From Cupriavidus metallidurans CH34 (lineage in GTDB: Bacteria > Pseudomonadota > Gammaproteobacteria > Burkholderiales > Burkholderiaceae), in the NCBI RefSeq assembly GCF_000196015.1, contig NC_007973.1, positions 310,001 through 374,000 of the forward strand: a DNA stretch of 64,000 nt. The letters run 5' to 3'. The position numbers were made by a program, and so were the translations under genes. Each line of letters opens with the position of its first letter. Positions within the stretch are counted from its first letter, which is position 1. Of this stretch, positions 22,119-30,910 are shown piece after piece. The notes under the pieces were generated by a model. The model saw nothing but the letters and a program-made list of their open reading frames with translations. It did no database searches and had not been told where the DNA came from.

Positions 22119-22392
22119 ATCCCCGTCAATGTGCCTTGCGCAACGCCTGGGGCGCCCGAAACAGGGGCGCCAGCCTGCCGCGACACGCGATTTCCGGGCC
22201 CGCCGAAAGCGGAGCGTGATGCGGAAAGCGCGGGAAGCAAACCTGCTAATATACCGAACTTCGGTTTCCGGGGTTGCCCGGCGCCAGACAGGCGAATGAC
22301 AAAAGGGTGGAGACAGCCCCGCGTCAGCAACTTCCCGGCGTTCGGACGATCGAAGCAGTCGCCGACCGGACCAGATTCCTTATACGACCGCA

Positions 22393-23649
22393 ATGCCGTC
22401 GATCCCGCCTTCTTCCCAGCCCGCATCCCTTGCCGACGAGTCCACCCGGACCGAGCCCGCGCGTGACCGCATGACCAAAGGCGAGTTGCGCGCCAGCCTC
22501 ACACTCGCCAGCATCTTTGCCCTGCGCATGCTGGGCCTGTTCCTGATCCTGCCGGTCTTTGCCGAGTACGCGCGCACGCTGCCCGACGGGCACGATGCCC
22601 AGCGGGTTGGCATCGCGATGGGGATCTACGGGCTGATGCAGGCTTTCCTGCACATTCCATTGGGCTGGCTGTCCGACCGGGTCGGGCGCAAGCCGGTCAT
22701 GGTCGCGGGGCTGCTGCTCTTCGTAGCCGGCGCGCTGGTTGCAGCGTTCTCCGATACCCTGACCGGCATCATCATCGGCCGCGCGTTGCAGGGCATGGGC
22801 GCGATCTCGGCGGCCATCACGGCCTGTATCGCGGATCTGACGCGTGAACGCCATCGCACCAAGGCCATGGCAATGGTCGGCGGCAGTATCGGCCTGACGT
22901 TCGCGCTCTCGCTGGTGATTGCTTCGCCACTTCTGCATTCGATCGGTATGTCGGGCATCTTCAGCCTGATGGCCGTGTTCGGCGTGGTGGCGATCGGCGT
23001 GACGCTGTTCCTGGTGCCTGCGCCGCCGCCGCCGCATCCGGTGCGGCTACCGTTCCGCCAAGTGCTGATGAATGCCGACCTGATTCGTCTGAATGTCGGC
23101 GTGCTGGCGCTCCATGCGAGCCAGGTGGCCATGTTCATGGTCGTGCCGGCCATGCTGAGCGACGCGGGGATGCCGCTGGACCAGCACTGGAAGGTCTATC
23201 TGCCGGTCGTGCTGGTGTCGTTCCTGCTGATGCTGGCGCCGATGATGGCGGCCGAGCGCTACGGCAAGGTGCGCCCGGTGCTGCTGGCCTCGGTGGCCCT
23301 GATGACGGTCGTCCAGATCCTGTTCGCGTCGGTCCATGGCCTGTGGCCGATCGTCGGCGTGCTGCTGCTGTTCTTCGTCGCGTTCAACGTGCTGGAGGCG
23401 ATGCAACCATCGCTGGTGTCGCGTTACGCCGCGGTCAGCCGTGGGGCGGCGCTTGGCGTCTACAACACGACCCAGTCGCTGGGCCTGTTCCTCGGTGGCG
23501 TGGCCGGCGGCTGGCTGCTCCAGCACGAAGGACGCAGCGCAGTTTTCATAGGGTGCGCGGTGGTTCTGGTGCTCTGGCTTATAATCGCGTGGAGCATGAA
23601 GGCGCCCCCGGCCCGTAGCCAAGGGAGTGCTTCTGCGGTGGCGGCTTAG
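22393..23649 (+). CDS. MFS transporter (YajR-like)
   Basis: 418-residue, 12-helix major facilitator. The motif-A loop GWLSDRVGRKPVMV follows helix 2 and the N-terminus begins after a 30-residue hydrophilic lead. It resembles the YajR group of drug/proton antiporters but lacks YajR's C-terminal ferredoxin-like domain. Substrate unknown. The uvrA / MFS / ssb order is conserved in Burkholderiaceae. A repeat-derived terminator follows. Confidence 0.85.
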   Translation: MPSIPPSSQPASLADESTRTEPARDRMTKGELRASLTLASIFALRMLGLFLILPVFAEYARTLPDGHDAQRVGIAMGIYGLMQAFLHIPLGWLSDRVGRKPVMVAGLLLFVAGALVAAFSDTLTGIIIGRALQGMGAISAAITACIADLTRERHRTKAMAMVGGSIGLTFALSLVIASPLLHSIGMSGIFSLMAVFGVVAIGVTLFLVPAPPPPHPVRLPFRQVLMNADLIRLNVGVLALHASQVAMFMVVPAMLSDAGMPLDQHWKVYLPVVLVSFLLMLAPMMAAERYGKVRPVLLASVALMTVVQILFASVHGLWPIVGVLLLFFVAFNVLEAMQPSLVSRYAAVSRGAALGVYNTTQSLGLFLGGVAGGWLLQHEGRSAVFIGCAVVLVLWLIIAWSMKAPPARSQGSASAVAA

Positions 23650-23656
23650 AAACCAC

Positions 23657-23740
23657 TTCAGAATGATTCTGGCGTTGGTGTACTGCCTTCGGCCGCACGT
23701 CTAGCCAGAACCGCTTCGCTTCATCCTGAAGCGGTTTTTT
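23657..23740 (+). terminator. Dispersed repeat copy B forming a terminator
   Basis: Starts 7 bases after the MFS stop. It contains the same two conserved blocks as copy A (23657-23675 and the identical 26-mer 23704-23729). Here the 26-mer forms half of a hairpin: AACCGCTTC (23709-23717) pairs with GAAGCGGTT (23728-23736), followed by TTTT. This is a rho-independent terminator built from a repeated sequence. Confidence 0.7.
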
Positions 23741-23755
23741 AGACACAGTTTTTTT

Positions 23756-23778
23756 CGTATCGGTATTAGTCCGATACG
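23756..23778. promoter_or_regulatory. Inverted repeat upstream of ssb
   Basis: Perfect 8-bp dyad CGTATCGG / CCGATACG with a 7-base spacer, flanked by T7 on the left and TTTT on the right. It lies about 150 bases before ssb. It could be a second terminator for the MFS transcript or an operator; sequence alone does not decide. Confidence 0.45.
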
Positions 23779-23924
23779 TTTTCCTGCTGTATTGGCGTTA
23801 GCATGAACACGCGCTTGACGGTTCATCCGTAGGGCGCGTGATGTCGTTTACGTCCCAGCTTTTTTTGCACGTTCCTTACGTTTAGTACCGCGCTGAAAGG
23901 GCGCGGTCCCTGGAGATCATCTAC

Positions 23925-24470
23925 ATGGCATCGGTCAACAAAGTCATTCTCGTCGGCAACCTGGGCGCCGACCCCGAAACCCGCTACATGCCCAGCGGCG
24001 ATGCCGTGACCAACATCCGGCTGGCGACGACCGACCGCTACAAGGACAAGCAGTCCGGCGAATTCAAGGAAGCCACCGAGTGGCACCGCATCGCGTTCTT
24101 CGGCAAGCTGGCCGAGATCGCCGGCCAGTACCTGCGCAAGGGTTCGTCGGTCTATATCGAGGGCCGCATCCGCACGCGCAAGTGGCAGGACCAGTCCGGT
24201 CAGGACAAGTACAGCACCGAAATCGTCGCGGACCAGATGCAGATGCTGGGTGGCCGTGGCCAGGGCGGTGGCGGCGATGAAGGCGGCTACGGCGGTGGTG
24301 CCGGTGGCGGTGCGGGCGGTGGCGGTGGCTACAGCCGCGAATCGCAAGGCGGCGGTGGCCGCAGCCAGGGCGGTGGTGCCCAGGGCGGCGGTCAGCAAGG
24401 CGGCCAGCGTCGCCAGCAACAGGCACCGTCGAACGGCTTCGAGGATATGGACGACGATATTCCGTTCTAA
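23925..24470 (+). CDS. ssb: Single-stranded DNA-binding protein
   Basis: 181-residue SSB. The N-terminal OB-fold (residues 1-110, [20 protein letters not shown]), a glycine/glutamine-rich linker (about 112-168) and the acidic partner-binding tail ending DDDIPF are complete. It coats single-stranded DNA in replication and repair. GGAG precedes the start. Its terminator is the left boundary of the genomic island. Confidence 0.97.
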   Translation: MASVNKVILVGNLGADPETRYMPSGDAVTNIRLATTDRYKDKQSGEFKEATEWHRIAFFGKLAEIAGQYLRKGSSVYIEGRIRTRKWQDQSGQDKYSTEIVADQMQMLGGRGQGGGGDEGGYGGGAGGGAGGGGGYSRESQGGGGRSQGGGAQGGGQQGGQRRQQQAPSNGFEDMDDDIPF

Positions 24471-24500
24471 CCTTGAGTAATTGATATCTGTGAAGATTAG

Positions 24501-24529
24501 CCCCGCTTAAGAGCGGGGTTTTTCTTTTT
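24501..24529 (+). terminator. ssb terminator
   Basis: Stem CCCCGCT / AGCGGGG (24501-24507 and 24512-24518) followed by TTTTTCTTTTT. The right arm and T-run are repeated at 36075-36090 at the other island edge. Confidence 0.85.
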
Positions 24530-24545
24530 AATCAGTATCTTATGG
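24513..24545. repeat. Left boundary repeat (candidate attL)
   Basis: GCGGGGTTTTTCTTTT plus ATCAGTA and TTATGG blocks match 36075-36107 in 29 of 33 positions. It comprises the descending arm and T-run of the ssb terminator. Interpreted as one end of a recombination site, although sharing of a terminator-like sequence could have another origin. Confidence 0.55.
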
Positions 24546-24702
24546 GCGGTGGTGCATTGGAAAGATTTGAGGGCGGATCTCCGGCGGCGTGTGAAATTTC
24601 CGTCCGGAAGCGGAAGTGTCAACTTTCGACGTCCTAACGCGAAAATCTTAGTTAGGATTCTCAATGTCTAAACTGAGTGCGGCTAAGACCGCATAAATGT
24701 AA
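24546..24702. other. Non-coding left end of the island
   Basis: No gene. It contains an inverted repeat TCCTAAC / GTTAGGA (24632-24638 and 24651-24657, 12-base spacer), a layout that would suit recombinase arm or core binding sites, but this is only a suggestion. Confidence 0.35.
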
Positions 24703-25569
24703 ATGCGCGCTGGCATCTGCAAACTGACGGGGCAGCATGGCATCTTCCTGAAGTCCCACATCATTCCTGCTGCCCTCACTCGGAAGGACAAGTCTGCCCC
24801 GTTCATAGAGGCGGGCAACGGCCGCCCTCCTAAGCGAACCTGGAACAGTTGGTTCGATAGCGAGTTGGTAATCCAGCGCGGCGAGAAGATCCTCACCGAG
24901 TTCGACACCTGGGCCATTGCAAACATGAGGCGGGCAAAGCTGGTATGGAGCGGTTGGGGAGAAAGCACCGTTCTTGAGCCGTCAATGGACTTCAGCGCGA
25001 CCCATCAGCTCCTTGAGGAGCATGACAACCATCTTGGCGTGCATTCGATTCAGGGCATCGATACCGCCCGACTTCGGCTCTTCTTGCTCAGCCTTCTCTG
25101 GCGGGCGGCGGTAACGAAGCGGCCAGAGTTTGAGGAGATCAAGCTGCCTGCGGGCGACGAGCAGCAACTACGCCGCATGCTGTTGGAAGGGACTGCGGAG
25201 CCCGCGGATTTTTACCCCATCACGCTCACGCAACTCTCCACCTTGGGCCCTCATCACAATCAAACACCCATCTATCGGGACTATCACTTCGGCCCTGACG
25301 CCGAACGCGGACTTCCGCCGGCGAAGACCTATCGTTTCTACTTTGATGGACTGATTGCAATCGTGTTCCTGCCGGGATACTCGCCCGATCTGTACGAGGG
25401 GATCTCAGCCATTGCAGTAGGAGGGAAGCCAGACCGACTGGACGTGGTGACCGTGCCATTTGAGCACTCCTTCCAGCATGAAAATATGGGTAAGGTCGTT
25501 CTGGAGGCGCACACCAACTGGCCGGAAAAGTCCGAGCGCCTAAACATGGCGGGCGGAAATCGTGCGTAA
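24703..25569 (+). CDS. Hypothetical protein with HNH-like N-terminus
   Basis: 288-residue protein of unknown function. The N-terminus CKLTGQHGIFLKSHIIPAAL resembles the opening of small HNH-type proteins (a cysteine followed by KSHIIP) but has only one of the usual paired cysteines. The rest looks soluble and mixed alpha/beta. It is the leftmost island gene, 187 bases before ginA, on the same strand. A decayed copy of its last 30 codons occurs at 36127-36218, outside the right boundary. A nuclease or defence role is possible but not shown. Confidence 0.65.
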   Translation: MRAGICKLTGQHGIFLKSHIIPAALTRKDKSAPFIEAGNGRPPKRTWNSWFDSELVIQRGEKILTEFDTWAIANMRRAKLVWSGWGESTVLEPSMDFSATHQLLEEHDNHLGVHSIQGIDTARLRLFLLSLLWRAAVTKRPEFEEIKLPAGDEQQLRRMLLEGTAEPADFYPITLTQLSTLGPHHNQTPIYRDYHFGPDAERGLPPAKTYRFYFDGLIAIVFLPGYSPDLYEGISAIAVGGKPDRLDVVTVPFEHSFQHENMGKVVLEAHTNWPEKSERLNMAGGNRA

Positions 25570-25756
25570 TGGCAGTTGGGGGGCAGCCGTTGTCCGCTGC
25601 TCTCAACCACAGAAGCTGAGCCTAGCAGGCAGTAGGCCGTTGAAAGCTGGGCTCGAACACTGCCATATTGGACTCCCAGTGCGAGATTGCTTCGTGACAC
25701 GGAAAAGTCGTAAACATTGCCTACGGTAGTTGGGATGCGTCGGCCGAAGGAGCCCC
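25570..25756. other. Leader region of the gin operon
   Basis: 187 bases between the HNH-like gene and ginA with no gene. GAAGGAG lies 6-7 bases before the ginA start. No promoter could be assigned confidently. Confidence 0.35.
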
Positions 25757-26953
25757 ATGCACACCCGATTCCATATGGTAGTGGTCCGGCACCGGGACGG
25801 CGAACGCCTGCCGATCCTTCTGGACGCAGACCGGCAACCTATTGGCTGGATCAATGAGTATGCGATTCAGCGGCTGCGTTCGCGGCTTTCGGCCAACAGC
25901 CTGACTAAGACACTGCATGTCCTCGGGCTGCTGTGGCTGTGGGCGGTCCAGCATTCCATTCCGCTGCAGGTTAGATTGCTTGCCGGCGACGGCCTCTCAT
26001 CTGACGAGATTGCCAGTCAACTCTATCCTTGGTTAAGGCGCGACTTCCAATCGCGAGTGGCGGTACGCCGGCTGGTCGTCGCCCCGACTACCGTAGCGCA
26101 GCGTCTGCAGGTCGTCATGCAATTCGTTCGTTGGCATCTGGAAAGGGTTATGGCCCGATTGCCGATTGGAAGCCCGGAGCTGAGCCACGTCAGGGAGCGA
26201 CTGACCACGATGCAGCGCACGTTCGCCACGGCCGGGCCAAGGCGGGCCGAACCGGTACATCATGCGTCGCCGCTTTCCGAGGAGCGGGTGAGTCGCCTCC
26301 TGAGCATCTGCCGTCCCGGCAATGATGAAAATCCCTGGAAGGCTGCGTATCAGGACCGCAATTACGTCATCGTATTGGTACTGTTGTTGTTGGGTATCCG
26401 GCGGGGCGAACTCCTCAAACTACGGGTTGCGGACTGCGTCCTATCGGGTACGATTCCGGAGATTCGGGTCGAGCGCTCGCCCGACGACGCGAAGGACCCT
26501 CGTCGCCATGAACCCCAGGTGAAGACAGAATCGCGCCAGTTGCCTTGCGATCGGGCGCTGGCTTCACTGCTGAATGCCTATATCTGTCGTACGCGTCGAG
26601 CGATACCGGGGGCAGACAAAAGTCCGTTCCTGTTCCTGAGCCGAGATGGCGCGCCGATGAGCCTGTCTCGCGTCAATGGCTTGCTCACCCAGGTGGGCGC
26701 TGCACACGCTGAATTCCGCGATCTGCACCCGCACTGCCTGCGCAGCACGTGCGCGACGAACTTCCGAGCGCGAGCACTGCGGACGGGCCTGGACGAGGAG
26801 CGCGTCGAGAAGCACATGATGTACTTCTTCGGCTGGCGCTCGTCGGATTCCATCCGCCCTTACGTTTGGCACGCGATCAGGCGGGAGTCCTGTGAGCTCA
26901 GCCTTGCGTACCAATCGACGATCTTTAATGCGTCGATGACAGGTATCGAATGA
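25757..26953 (+). CDS. ginA: Tyrosine recombinase GinA-like
   Basis: 398-residue site-specific recombinase, first of the operon. Catalytic elements visible: R215/R216 in GIRRGELLKL, H326-x-x-R329 in HPHCLRST, W360 where many family members have histidine (FGWRSSDS), and the nucleophile Y369 in RPYVWH. The N-terminal SAM-like core-binding region spans about 30-165. ATG 25757 has GAAGGAG upstream; the longer frame lacks one. The stop overlaps the ginB start by 4 bases (ATGA). The Gin name is by gene order and size, not by alignment. Confidence 0.8.
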   Translation: MHTRFHMVVVRHRDGERLPILLDADRQPIGWINEYAIQRLRSRLSANSLTKTLHVLGLLWLWAVQHSIPLQVRLLAGDGLSSDEIASQLYPWLRRDFQSRVAVRRLVVAPTTVAQRLQVVMQFVRWHLERVMARLPIGSPELSHVRERLTTMQRTFATAGPRRAEPVHHASPLSEERVSRLLSICRPGNDENPWKAAYQDRNYVIVLVLLLLGIRRGELLKLRVADCVLSGTIPEIRVERSPDDAKDPRRHEPQVKTESRQLPCDRALASLLNAYICRTRRAIPGADKSPFLFLSRDGAPMSLSRVNGLLTQVGAAHAEFRDLHPHCLRSTCATNFRARALRTGLDEERVEKHMMYFFGWRSSDSIRPYVWHAIRRESCELSLAYQSTIFNASMTGIE

Positions 26954-27460
26954 CGAACGCCGAGGTCAATCGCGCAATCATGTCGTTGCTGCGAAAGAAC
27001 AAGCTTCCACCGTTGCCGAGCTACGTCATCGACCGAGATGGCCGTCGTATGGAGATGAGTGGAGCGTACTGGAAGTTCAATGTGCCGACCAGCAACGTCG
27101 CGTTTCACTGGGACAGGCAGTCGGACGGAAGCGCCGTAGTGGGCTACGCGTTGCGTCGATGGGCATCGATGCTAATGATGCGGCTAGCGAGCCGGAGCGT
27201 CATGAATGCGTTGACCAAAGTGCTAGGGGCCCTGAGAGGAAGGTCCTCAGGCATCGGTACGCAGGGGCAGCCGCTATTGGAACAGTGGCGAGCCTTGGCA
27301 TCGGTGGAGCAGACGGAAGACCTGAAGGTAGCATTGTGTCGGCATGTCGAGACAACTGTTCGCGCGCTACGGGCCAGAAAGGCGATGGACGAGTTTTACC
27401 TTCTGCGAAGCTGGTATCGCTGGTCCGCAACAATGCTCGCGCGCCTGGGGTTCTGTGCGT

Positions 27461-27502
27461 GAGCACGAGATTCGATGGATGCGCGAGCACGGTAATTGAT
27501 GG
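27461..27502 (+). repeat. Left-end transposase-binding repeats
   Basis: Two 18-base repeats, 27461-27478 (GAGCACGAGATTCGATGG) and 27485-27502 (GAGCACGGTAATTGATGG), 24 bases apart. They match two copies at the other end. Subterminal repeats of this kind are typical transposase-binding sites. Confidence 0.6.
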
Positions 27503-27640
27503 TCGGCTGCGGCACCGTCCATCACCAATGTTGCGTGCCGTCGGGCAACGCTGATGGACGTGGCGATCTATCGCGGTGGACCGGATGCGGAGCAGCGGCA
27601 CTGATGTAACAAGGGGCCCGGCGGGCCCCTTGTTACTGGA
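27503..27640. other. Transposon left non-coding end with hairpin
   Basis: No gene. A perfect 12-bp hairpin AACAAGGGGCCC / GGGCCCCTTGTT with a 3-base loop occupies 27608-27634, seven bases after the stop of the last transposon gene. It has no T-run, so it may block transcription or protect the mRNA end rather than act as a classical terminator. Confidence 0.5.
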
Positions 27641-27913
27641 TCAGAAGTCGTTATCTGCGAGATCGCCAAGGCCATCAGGATGCTCCTGCCGATCTTCGGC
27701 CAGCCACTGGGCCAAGGCCAATTGATAGTGAGCATGCAGACGGTCGCGCAGATCGTCGAGCAATTCGATCACAGCCCAGGCCTGCGCGGGCGTCCAGTTG
27801 GCATCAATGAGCAGGGGCAGCCCCTGGGCGATGCCGGATGGCTGGTGGAAGGTCATGGTGATGTCGTCGTTGTGTTGATGGACGTGGCGGCGATGGCCAA
27901 CGGCGCCACTCAC
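27641..27913 (-). CDS. Small transposon accessory protein
   Basis: 90-residue protein of unknown function, last gene in the transposon operon. A GTG start at 27913 overlaps the ATPase stop (GTGA), suggesting translational coupling; an internal ATG would give a 71-residue form beginning MTFHQPSG. The core WTPAQAWAVIELLDDLRDRLHAHYQ is helical and the tail acidic (DLADNDF). Small proteins of this kind often accompany ExeA-type ATPases in transposons. Confidence 0.65.
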   Translation of the reverse strand: MSGAVGHRRHVHQHNDDITMTFHQPSGIAQGLPLLIDANWTPAQAWAVIELLDDLRDRLHAHYQLALAQWLAEDRQEHPDGLGDLADNDF

Positions 27914-28743
27914 CGCCTGGCGCGGCGGTTCAGGGTTGCGCTGTAGGTTTCCAGATAGAGCTTCTCGTCGATCTGCGGTAGCTCCCGCTGCGCGGCCTGG
28001 GCCAGAAGCTCGCCCGCCAGGTTCATCAGGATGCGGTAATTGCCGGCGGCGTGCTCACACAGGGTCTGGCGCAATGGCATGGTCATCAGGGTGGCGTTGC
28101 CGGCGGCGGCCAGCAAGTGGTCCAGGCAGGCCTGCAGCTCGTCGATGCTCGCACTCTCCAGCGCCAGACGGCAGCGGATGCGGCTGCCCAGCGGGATCAG
28201 GTCCTCGCGGCTGAACTTCTCCGGCAGGCGAGCGTCGCCGGCAAGCACCACGCACAGCAGCAATTGCGAGTCGAAGCGTGCCTGTGCGAGCAGGCGCAGT
28301 TCCGAGAGGGCTGGCACCGCCATCTCCTGGGCTTCATCGATGAGCAGCACGCAGCGGCGGCGGCTGGCCTCCATGTGGGTGAGCCAGCGCTCGCGCAGCG
28401 CCTTGAAGCCGCCCCAGCGATTGTGGGGCTTGAGCGGTACGGTAAAGATGTCGCTGAGCTCGCGATAGAAGTCCGCCAGATTGCTCTGTGGGTGAGCGAT
28501 CGAGCCGACCATCAGATCGGGGACGCGCATGAGGCGCTGATGGAGCAGGCGCAGCGTGACGCTCTTGCCGCAACCGGGGTCGCCATGCACCATGGCGAAG
28601 CCGCCTTCGCGGGCCATACCGTTCTCAATGCGCCAGCAGAAGTGATCGAGCTTGGGTGGCACGAACACGGCCTCGACGGGGATGTCCTGGGCGAAGGGGT
28701 TGAACTTCAGACCGTACAAGGCCAGCAGGTTGGGTTGATTCAT
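27910..28743 (-). CDS. ExeA/TniB-like AAA ATPase of the transposon
   Basis: 277-residue AAA ATPase. It opens with YGLKFNPFAQDIP, the ExeA-family lead. Walker A GDPGCGKS is at 54-61 and Walker B VLLIDEAQE at 132-140. Proteins of this family (TniB, TnsC, IstB, MuB analogues) bind DNA, select the target and activate the transposase. Its start overlaps the transposase stop by 4 bases. Confidence 0.85.
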   Translation of the reverse strand: MNQPNLLALYGLKFNPFAQDIPVEAVFVPPKLDHFCWRIENGMAREGGFAMVHGDPGCGKSVTLRLLHQRLMRVPDLMVGSIAHPQSNLADFYRELSDIFTVPLKPHNRWGGFKALRERWLTHMEASRRRCVLLIDEAQEMAVPALSELRLLAQARFDSQLLLCVVLAGDARLPEKFSREDLIPLGSRIRCRLALESASIDELQACLDHLLAAAGNATLMTMPLRQTLCEHAAGNYRILMNLAGELLAQAAQRELPQIDEKLYLETYSATLNRRARR

Positions 28744-30179
28744 AGCTTGGTGGGTGCGGGTGGGAGATAGGCCGGCGGCAGGCCGGTGGCGGCGTGTTCG
28801 GCGAGCAACTGACGCAGCAGCGGCGCAGTGCCAGCCTGCGCGGGTTCCTCGTTAGCAGGCGAGGCACCCTTGGCCGTGAGATGCGCGCGCCGTGCGTCGG
28901 CATTGGCAGACTTGTCCAGCGGGAACACGGCGGCCAGGATCGCGCCGATGCGCGCATCGATCAGGTCGACTTGGGAGAGATCCCAGCGCGCGTAGCTCAG
29001 GCAGACTTGCTCGAGGTGGCGGTAAGCGCCGGGGATCTCGAAGCGCACGCCGTCCAACGTGAAGGTGCCGTCGGTTCTGCGCTGGCGGCGATGCTGGCGG
29101 ATACGGAAGGCCCGGCGCAAGGCCAGCGCCTCGGGACTGGGGCGCGAGACGTCGGCACAGGACAGGTAGCGCTGCAGAGGCGTCGCCTCGAGTTCGGCGT
29201 GTTCCTTGTGGTGGTATTCCTGCTCGACCCAGGCCTGCGTGGCGAGGTTCAATTGCTCCAGGGTGAGGTGCGACTCACCTTCGAGCATGGCCATCAGCCG
29301 GGACTCGAGCTGTCCCCAGAAGCGTTCCTGCTTGGCATTCTGGTATGGGCTGTAGGGCAAGGTAGTCTGGTGCAGGATGCCCAGACTGGCCAGCCCCTCG
29401 ACGAACTCGTCGGCCATCATGGCTGCGCCGTTATCGGTCATGATGGCCCGCGGCAGCCCTCGCTTCATGATCGCCTGCGAGACGCCGTGCACCAGCGAGG
29501 CAGTGGTCTCGTCGAGGAACCACTGCAGGTGGCAGACCAGCCGCGAATGGTCGTCCATAATGCAGAGCAGCAGCGGCTTGTGCCACTGCCCATCGGGGGT
29601 GAGCACCTTGCGCGAACCATGGTGGAAGTCCAGGTGCCAGAGCGCGGCCACGTGGTCGACCTCGTAGCTACGCACCTCGCGTGCCTCGCGGCGAGCCGCA
29701 GCAGCGATGGCCCCATCCGTGCTCGAGCGCGGGGTTGGCTTGCGCACCAGACCCTGCGCCTTCAGATACCGGCACACCGTGGTGTAGGACGGCAGCGTGT
29801 CCGGGCCATCCTTGGTCGCGACGCGCAGGTTGTCGTAATGCAACTGCATGGTCCAGCCGGGGTGCTGACGGTACTGCTCGACCAGCGCTTCGATGATGGC
29901 TGGGCTCAGACTGACGAAGTGGCCGCAATCGTCGCGCAGTCGGTTCTTGAGTTGATCGACCGGATCCTGGACGTGACGGGCCCGGTAATACCAGCGTTCG
30001 ATGGAAGACGCGCCGAACTGAACGTCGGCGCCGGTGATGGGGTGCCGCCAGACCTTGGCGGCCAGTGCCTGGAACGCTTGCTGCAATTCTCCTTTGGCAG
30101 GCGGCGAAGCCAGCAAAGGGCCAATGACCGAGAAGCGCAAGCGCGCCCATCGGTTGCGATGATCAATCGATAGTGACAT
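28740..30179 (-). CDS. DDE transposase (Mu/TniA-type, rve core)
   Basis: 479-residue transposase. An N-terminal HTH-rich region (about 1-150) is followed by an integrase core with D184 (WHLDFHHGS), D249 (AIMTDNGAAMM) and E285 (NAKQERFWG), a DD-x35-E arrangement. The C-terminal domain (about 370-420) resembles the Mu transposase C-terminal beta-barrel. It catalyses strand transfer at the TGT/ACA ends. Length and intact triad suggest a functional enzyme. Confidence 0.9.
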   Translation of the reverse strand: MSLSIDHRNRWARLRFSVIGPLLASPPAKGELQQAFQALAAKVWRHPITGADVQFGASSIERWYYRARHVQDPVDQLKNRLRDDCGHFVSLSPAIIEALVEQYRQHPGWTMQLHYDNLRVATKDGPDTLPSYTTVCRYLKAQGLVRKPTPRSSTDGAIAAAARREAREVRSYEVDHVAALWHLDFHHGSRKVLTPDGQWHKPLLLCIMDDHSRLVCHLQWFLDETTASLVHGVSQAIMKRGLPRAIMTDNGAAMMADEFVEGLASLGILHQTTLPYSPYQNAKQERFWGQLESRLMAMLEGESHLTLEQLNLATQAWVEQEYHHKEHAELEATPLQRYLSCADVSRPSPEALALRRAFRIRQHRRQRRTDGTFTLDGVRFEIPGAYRHLEQVCLSYARWDLSQVDLIDARIGAILAAVFPLDKSANADARRAHLTAKGASPANEEPAQAGTAPLLRQLLAEHAATGLPPAYLPPAPTKL

Positions 30180-30290
30180 GACTCTCCGTTGGGGGGATAA
30201 CGGGAGCAGGCTACGGGCAGTGCGGGTGACCCGCCATCGACATGTTCTGCGGGAGATTCCCCTATCTGGCGCATCCCTCAGCCAGCGTGG

Positions 30291-30860
30291 TCAGGCCGGG
30301 CCCAGCAGCAGAAGCAACACCGCGGCCAGACGCTCGTCTTCGCTGTCGTGCTCGACCGATTGCAGCAGGCAGTCGGGATAGATGAACGGCTCGGGCGTTG
30401 GCGGGATGAGGCCACGCAGCCACCGACCGACGGGGGTCTTGGGGAAGGTCTCGGTCCACCACTGACGCCAGCGCTTGAGCGTGGCCCAACTGATCGCCGG
30501 CAGGCCGTCCAGGCAGGCGCCAGTGGCACGGCTCGATCGCAGTACCAGGACAATGGCCAGCCAGACACGCCGGCCGAGAAAGCGCACCGAATCGGGCGTC
30601 ATGCGTTTGCGGCATCCGGCACAGCACAGGCTCAGGCGCGTATTGCAGTCCGGGTGTGCTGCCGGTGGGCATCCGCGCGGCTTACGCGGATAGTTGGCAC
30701 TGTGCAGCACAGAGCCGCAATGGCAGCAGCCCCTGTCTCGCGCCACCTTCATCAAGTCTTCGTCGATCCGGCGCAACAGGGCAAAAAACGCTGGCGTTTG
30801 TAGCAAGGCATGGCACACTGCTGAGGTCTCCTTCATTGCTCGACACAATAAAGGCGACAT
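30291..30860 (-). CDS. Zinc-ribbon transposon protein
   Basis: 189-residue protein with two CxxC-type knuckles (CCHCGS near residues 45-50 and CCAGCRKRM near 78-86) forming a likely zinc ribbon, then a helical C-terminus. Reading starts at ATG 30860; an internal ATG at 30836 (MKETSAV) is also possible. It lies 111 bases upstream of the transposase on the same strand. It may bind transposon ends or the target, or regulate the operon. No named family was recognised. Confidence 0.7.
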   Translation of the reverse strand: MSPLLCRAMKETSAVCHALLQTPAFFALLRRIDEDLMKVARDRGCCHCGSVLHSANYPRKPRGCPPAAHPDCNTRLSLCCAGCRKRMTPDSVRFLGRRVWLAIVLVLRSSRATGACLDGLPAISWATLKRWRQWWTETFPKTPVGRWLRGLIPPTPEPFIYPDCLLQSVEHDSEDERLAAVLLLLLGPA

Positions 30861-30861
30861 C

Positions 30862-30898
30862 TTCCCTCAGGCGCGTGCATGCACGCTCCCTGAGGGAA
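30862..30898. promoter_or_regulatory. 37-bp near-perfect palindrome at transposon right end
   Basis: Outer arms TTCCCTCAGG / CCTGAGGGAA enclose the perfect inner palindrome GCGTGCATGCACGC. It lies 2 bases upstream of the zinc-ribbon start, where the transposon operon promoter should be, so an autoregulatory operator is a reasonable guess. Confidence 0.55.
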
Positions 30899-30910
30899 CC
30901 CCTCCAGCGT

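Noticed and set aside
22119..22392. SOS (LexA) box for uvrA.
   Set aside because: No CTGT-N8-ACAG or close variant in the uvrA/MFS spacer.
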